NCBI GenBank assembly: GCA_021852325.1
Contig: JAJZNM010000180.1
Location: forward strand, 1 to 6,688
Length of the DNA stretch: 6,688 nt
Reading direction: 5' to 3'
Origin: Pseudomonadota bacterium
Lineage (GTDB): Bacteria > Pseudomonadota > Gammaproteobacteria > JAKAQQ01
This document shows positions 5,508 through 6,688 of this stretch, piece after piece; the first letter of the stretch is position 1; each line of letters begins with the position of its first letter. The notes under the pieces were generated by a model that searched no databases, was not told where the DNA came from, and was given only the letters and a program-made list of their open reading frames with translations. A program made the position numbers and the translations under genes.

Positions 5508-6320
5508 TCACTCCAAAGTGTTCCCGTTCCGTGAGAAGGATTGAATCTTTTCGCTCAATATGTCTGGTCGATCATAGGGCAAGCCGTGGCCCACATCCGG
5601 GACCATGTGATACCGCAGGTTAGGGTTGATGCTTTTCAACTCGCGGGCGGTATCTTCCGACACTACGCCCACGCTGCCCAAGATGAGCAGAATCGGCGCG
5701 CTAATTGTCGCGACCACCTCCCGGAAATCAGGGTTTGGCGGAGTAAGCACCTCGATCGCCGCCATGTCCATCTTCAATCTCGCGTCCGTGACCAGCTCTA
5801 TGAGTTCTAGCGATCGACGGGGATGGCGGCGTTGCGCGTCCGCAAGCAAATCCGCTCTGTCCGATGCAGCGAACGCGCGCTGTTGTTCGGCAATATCACT
5901 TTCGTGAATCTCAAGCTGCCACTCCCGACTTATGAATGTCGGATCGGCGAGAATGACGCCCCGCACTGCATCCCCCAGCTTTGCCGCCGTGAACGCTGCT
6001 GTCATGCCACCCATTGAATGACCAAGGAGATAAGGCCTGTTAAGGCCAAGGCCGTCGATAACGGCGACGACATCGCCGGCATGATCCTCATATAAATACC
6101 CCTGCCGAGGCGAGCTGGACGAACCGTGACCACGCGCATCGAGCAGCACCACATCAAAATGCGGCGCTAACGCCCGTGCTACGGGGGTCCAACAGGCCCC
6201 GTCGCCCATGAGGCCGTGGAGCGCGATCAGGGCCGGCTTGTCGCCACCCGTCCGCAGAAAATGAAGGCGGACACCGTTCGCCTCAATGAAACCATCCGAC
6301 CAAATGTTTTCCATTCCCAT
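5508..6320 (-). CDS. alpha/beta-fold hydrolase
   Basis: 270 residues, usual for the family. LHGLMGD at 34-40 is the oxyanion-hole loop, LDARGHGSS at 60-68 the conserved turn after strand 4, and GHSMG at 100-104 the nucleophile elbow with Ser102. His245 in DVGHGLP is the catalytic His. The acid after strand 7, normally GxxD, is absent here (LGSVGVVSEDTA); D126 in ILADP after strand 6 is the likely replacement, as in some family members. Residues about 128-195 form the helical cap that sets substrate choice. The sequence does not identify a substrate; an esterase or C-C bond hydrolase is equally possible. It is cytoplasmic, with no signal peptide. The ATG at 6320 lies 6 bases after the PIN gene stop with only a weak ribosome binding site, so coupling is likely; the ATG at 6314 is an alternative start. 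Confidence 0.9.
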   Translation of the reverse strand: MGMENIWSDGFIEANGVRLHFLRTGGDKPALIALHGLMGDGACWTPVARALAPHFDVVLLDARGHGSSSSPRQGYLYEDHAGDVVAVIDGLGLNRPYLLGHSMGGMTAAFTAAKLGDAVRGVILADPTFISREWQLEIHESDIAEQQRAFAASDRADLLADAQRRHPRRSLELIELVTDARLKMDMAAIEVLTPPNPDFREVVATISAPILLILGSVGVVSEDTARELKSINPNLRYHMVPDVGHGLPYDRPDILSEKIQSFSRNGNTLE

Positions 6321-6326
6321 CTTTGC

Positions 6327-6688
6327 TTACTTCACGATCCGGCCGACGTCGCCGGCACGGTGATCGTGCAACGCTGGTCCTTCTTCGTCTTGGCCGCCGC
6401 CTGGCTGCACACAGCAATCTCCGTCTGATTCATGGGGAGCCTCCCATGGGTTGAGCAGCGGCACGCCGGTTGCGTGGAAGTCCGCGACGTTGCGGGTCAC
6501 GATGGTCATGCCATGGGCCAACGCTGTCGCGGCAATGAGCGCATCCCGTTCGGCGTGAGGATCAGGAACATGCAAGGTCGCGCAGCGCCGGGCGACGGCC
6601 GTATCCACTGGGAAAATGCGCCCCTCGAACTCGGGCAAGACCTGCTTTTCCAGCCAGGCGCGCAGCAAATCCCCTTGGGCGGGGTCTT
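6327..6688 (-). CDS. PIN-domain toxin, FitB/VapC type, N-terminus outside the window
   Basis: The frame runs off the right edge, so the first catalytic Asp and any antitoxin gene upstream are not visible. Beginning DPAQGDLLRAWLEK, the visible part continues through GRIFPVD and then the conserved PIN C-terminal motifs: ERDALIAATALAHG, with the third acidic residue, and TIVTRNVADF followed by TGVPLLNPW, the usual end of FitB/VapC proteins. Family role: Mg2+-dependent RNase neutralised by a cognate antitoxin. Unusually, the frame does not stop after NPWEA but adds about 35 residues rich in Gly, Asp and His that do not look like PIN sequence, ending 6 bases before the hydrolase start. A point or frame change that removed the normal stop is a good explanation. 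The PIN assignment is firm; activity is unknown. Confidence 0.85.
   Translation of the reverse strand, partial: DPAQGDLLRAWLEKQVLPEFEGRIFPVDTAVARRCATLHVPDPHAERDALIAATALAHGMTIVTRNVADFHATGVPLLNPWEAPHESDGDCCVQPGGGQDEEGPALHDHRAGDVGRIVK
6332..6433 (-). CDS. possible 33-residue small protein overlapping the PIN gene tail
   Basis: An ATG at 6433, with GGAGG 7 bases upstream, opens a frame of 33 residues (MNQTEIAVCSQAAAKTKKD...) ending 11 bases before the hydrolase ATG. It lies in a different frame from the odd C-terminal tail of the PIN protein and starts right where the normal PIN sequence ends. Its composition looks more like a natural peptide than the tail does, but I recognise no family. The ribosome binding site and start codon sit in an inverted repeat. 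It could equally be a chance frame. Confidence 0.25.
   Translation of the reverse strand: MNQTEIAVCSQAAAKTKKDQRCTITVPATSAGS
6431..6448. repeat. inverted repeat over the end of the PIN domain
   Basis: CATGGG (6431-6436) and CCCATG (6443-6448) are perfect 6-bp arms around a 6-base loop. In the leftward transcript the arms would enclose the GGGAGG ribosome binding site and the ATG of the small frame at 6433. Confidence 0.5.

Noticed and set aside
5130..5534. Rightward 134-codon frame in the gap before the hydrolase
   Set aside because: Arg/Ser/Pro-rich translation without a known domain; it runs antisense over the lipoprotein-like frame and into the hydrolase 3' end.
1..6688. CRISPR array, tRNA, rRNA, insertion sequence ends or integrase
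   Set aside because: I looked for regularly spaced repeats, cloverleaf-like arms, terminal inverted repeats with target duplications, and transposase or integrase motifs, and found none that hold up.

Overview
The window is a GC-rich bacterial segment. Base composition and gene types suggest a proteobacterium, but no rRNA, tRNA or other taxonomic marker is present, so this is only an impression. It reads as an accessory region. It holds a UmuC/DinB-type polymerase, two type II toxin-antitoxin type genes (one locus cut by the window edge), a GIY-YIG nuclease, two membrane proteins and a hydrolase, with several non-coding or decayed stretches. I see no integrase, transposase, CRISPR array or structural RNA.

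Left part (1-3066): a Y-family DNA polymerase gene runs rightward and enters from the left edge, missing only a few N-terminal codons. It converges on a leftward gene for a 275-residue polytopic membrane protein built from two DoxX-like repeats. That gene diverges, across about 257 bases, from a rightward CPBP (CAAX/Rce1-like) intramembrane protease gene with a complete EExxxR / FxxxH / HxxxD active-site set.

Middle part (3067-5063): after about 310 bases without a convincing gene, everything runs leftward. A vapBC pair (AbrB-fold antitoxin, PIN toxin; TGATG junction) has a well-formed promoter, TTGAAA-17-TATATA, overlaid by two 12-bp AT-rich palindromes that are good candidates for the autoregulatory operator. 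A 249-base leader with a perfect 8-bp hairpin and short direct repeats separates vapC from a COG3680/LEM-3-like GIY-YIG nuclease gene with a strong ribosome binding site.

Right part (5064-6688): about 440 bases lack a clear gene but contain a 31-codon leftward frame encoding a textbook lipoprotein signal peptide and lipobox that stops 10 residues after the lipobox Cys. This is either a tiny lipoprotein or the remnant of a larger one. Next come a leftward alpha/beta hydrolase gene and, 6 bases before its start, the 3' part of a second PIN-domain (FitB/VapC-type) toxin gene. That toxin has an unusual tail overlapping a small alternative frame whose start lies in an inverted repeat.

Functionally the window combines DNA-transaction genes (polymerase, nuclease) with toxin-antitoxin cargo and membrane proteins of unknown role. 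Only vapB-vapC is a clear functional pair. The PIN-hydrolase spacing suggests co-transcription, but nothing else proves a shared pathway.
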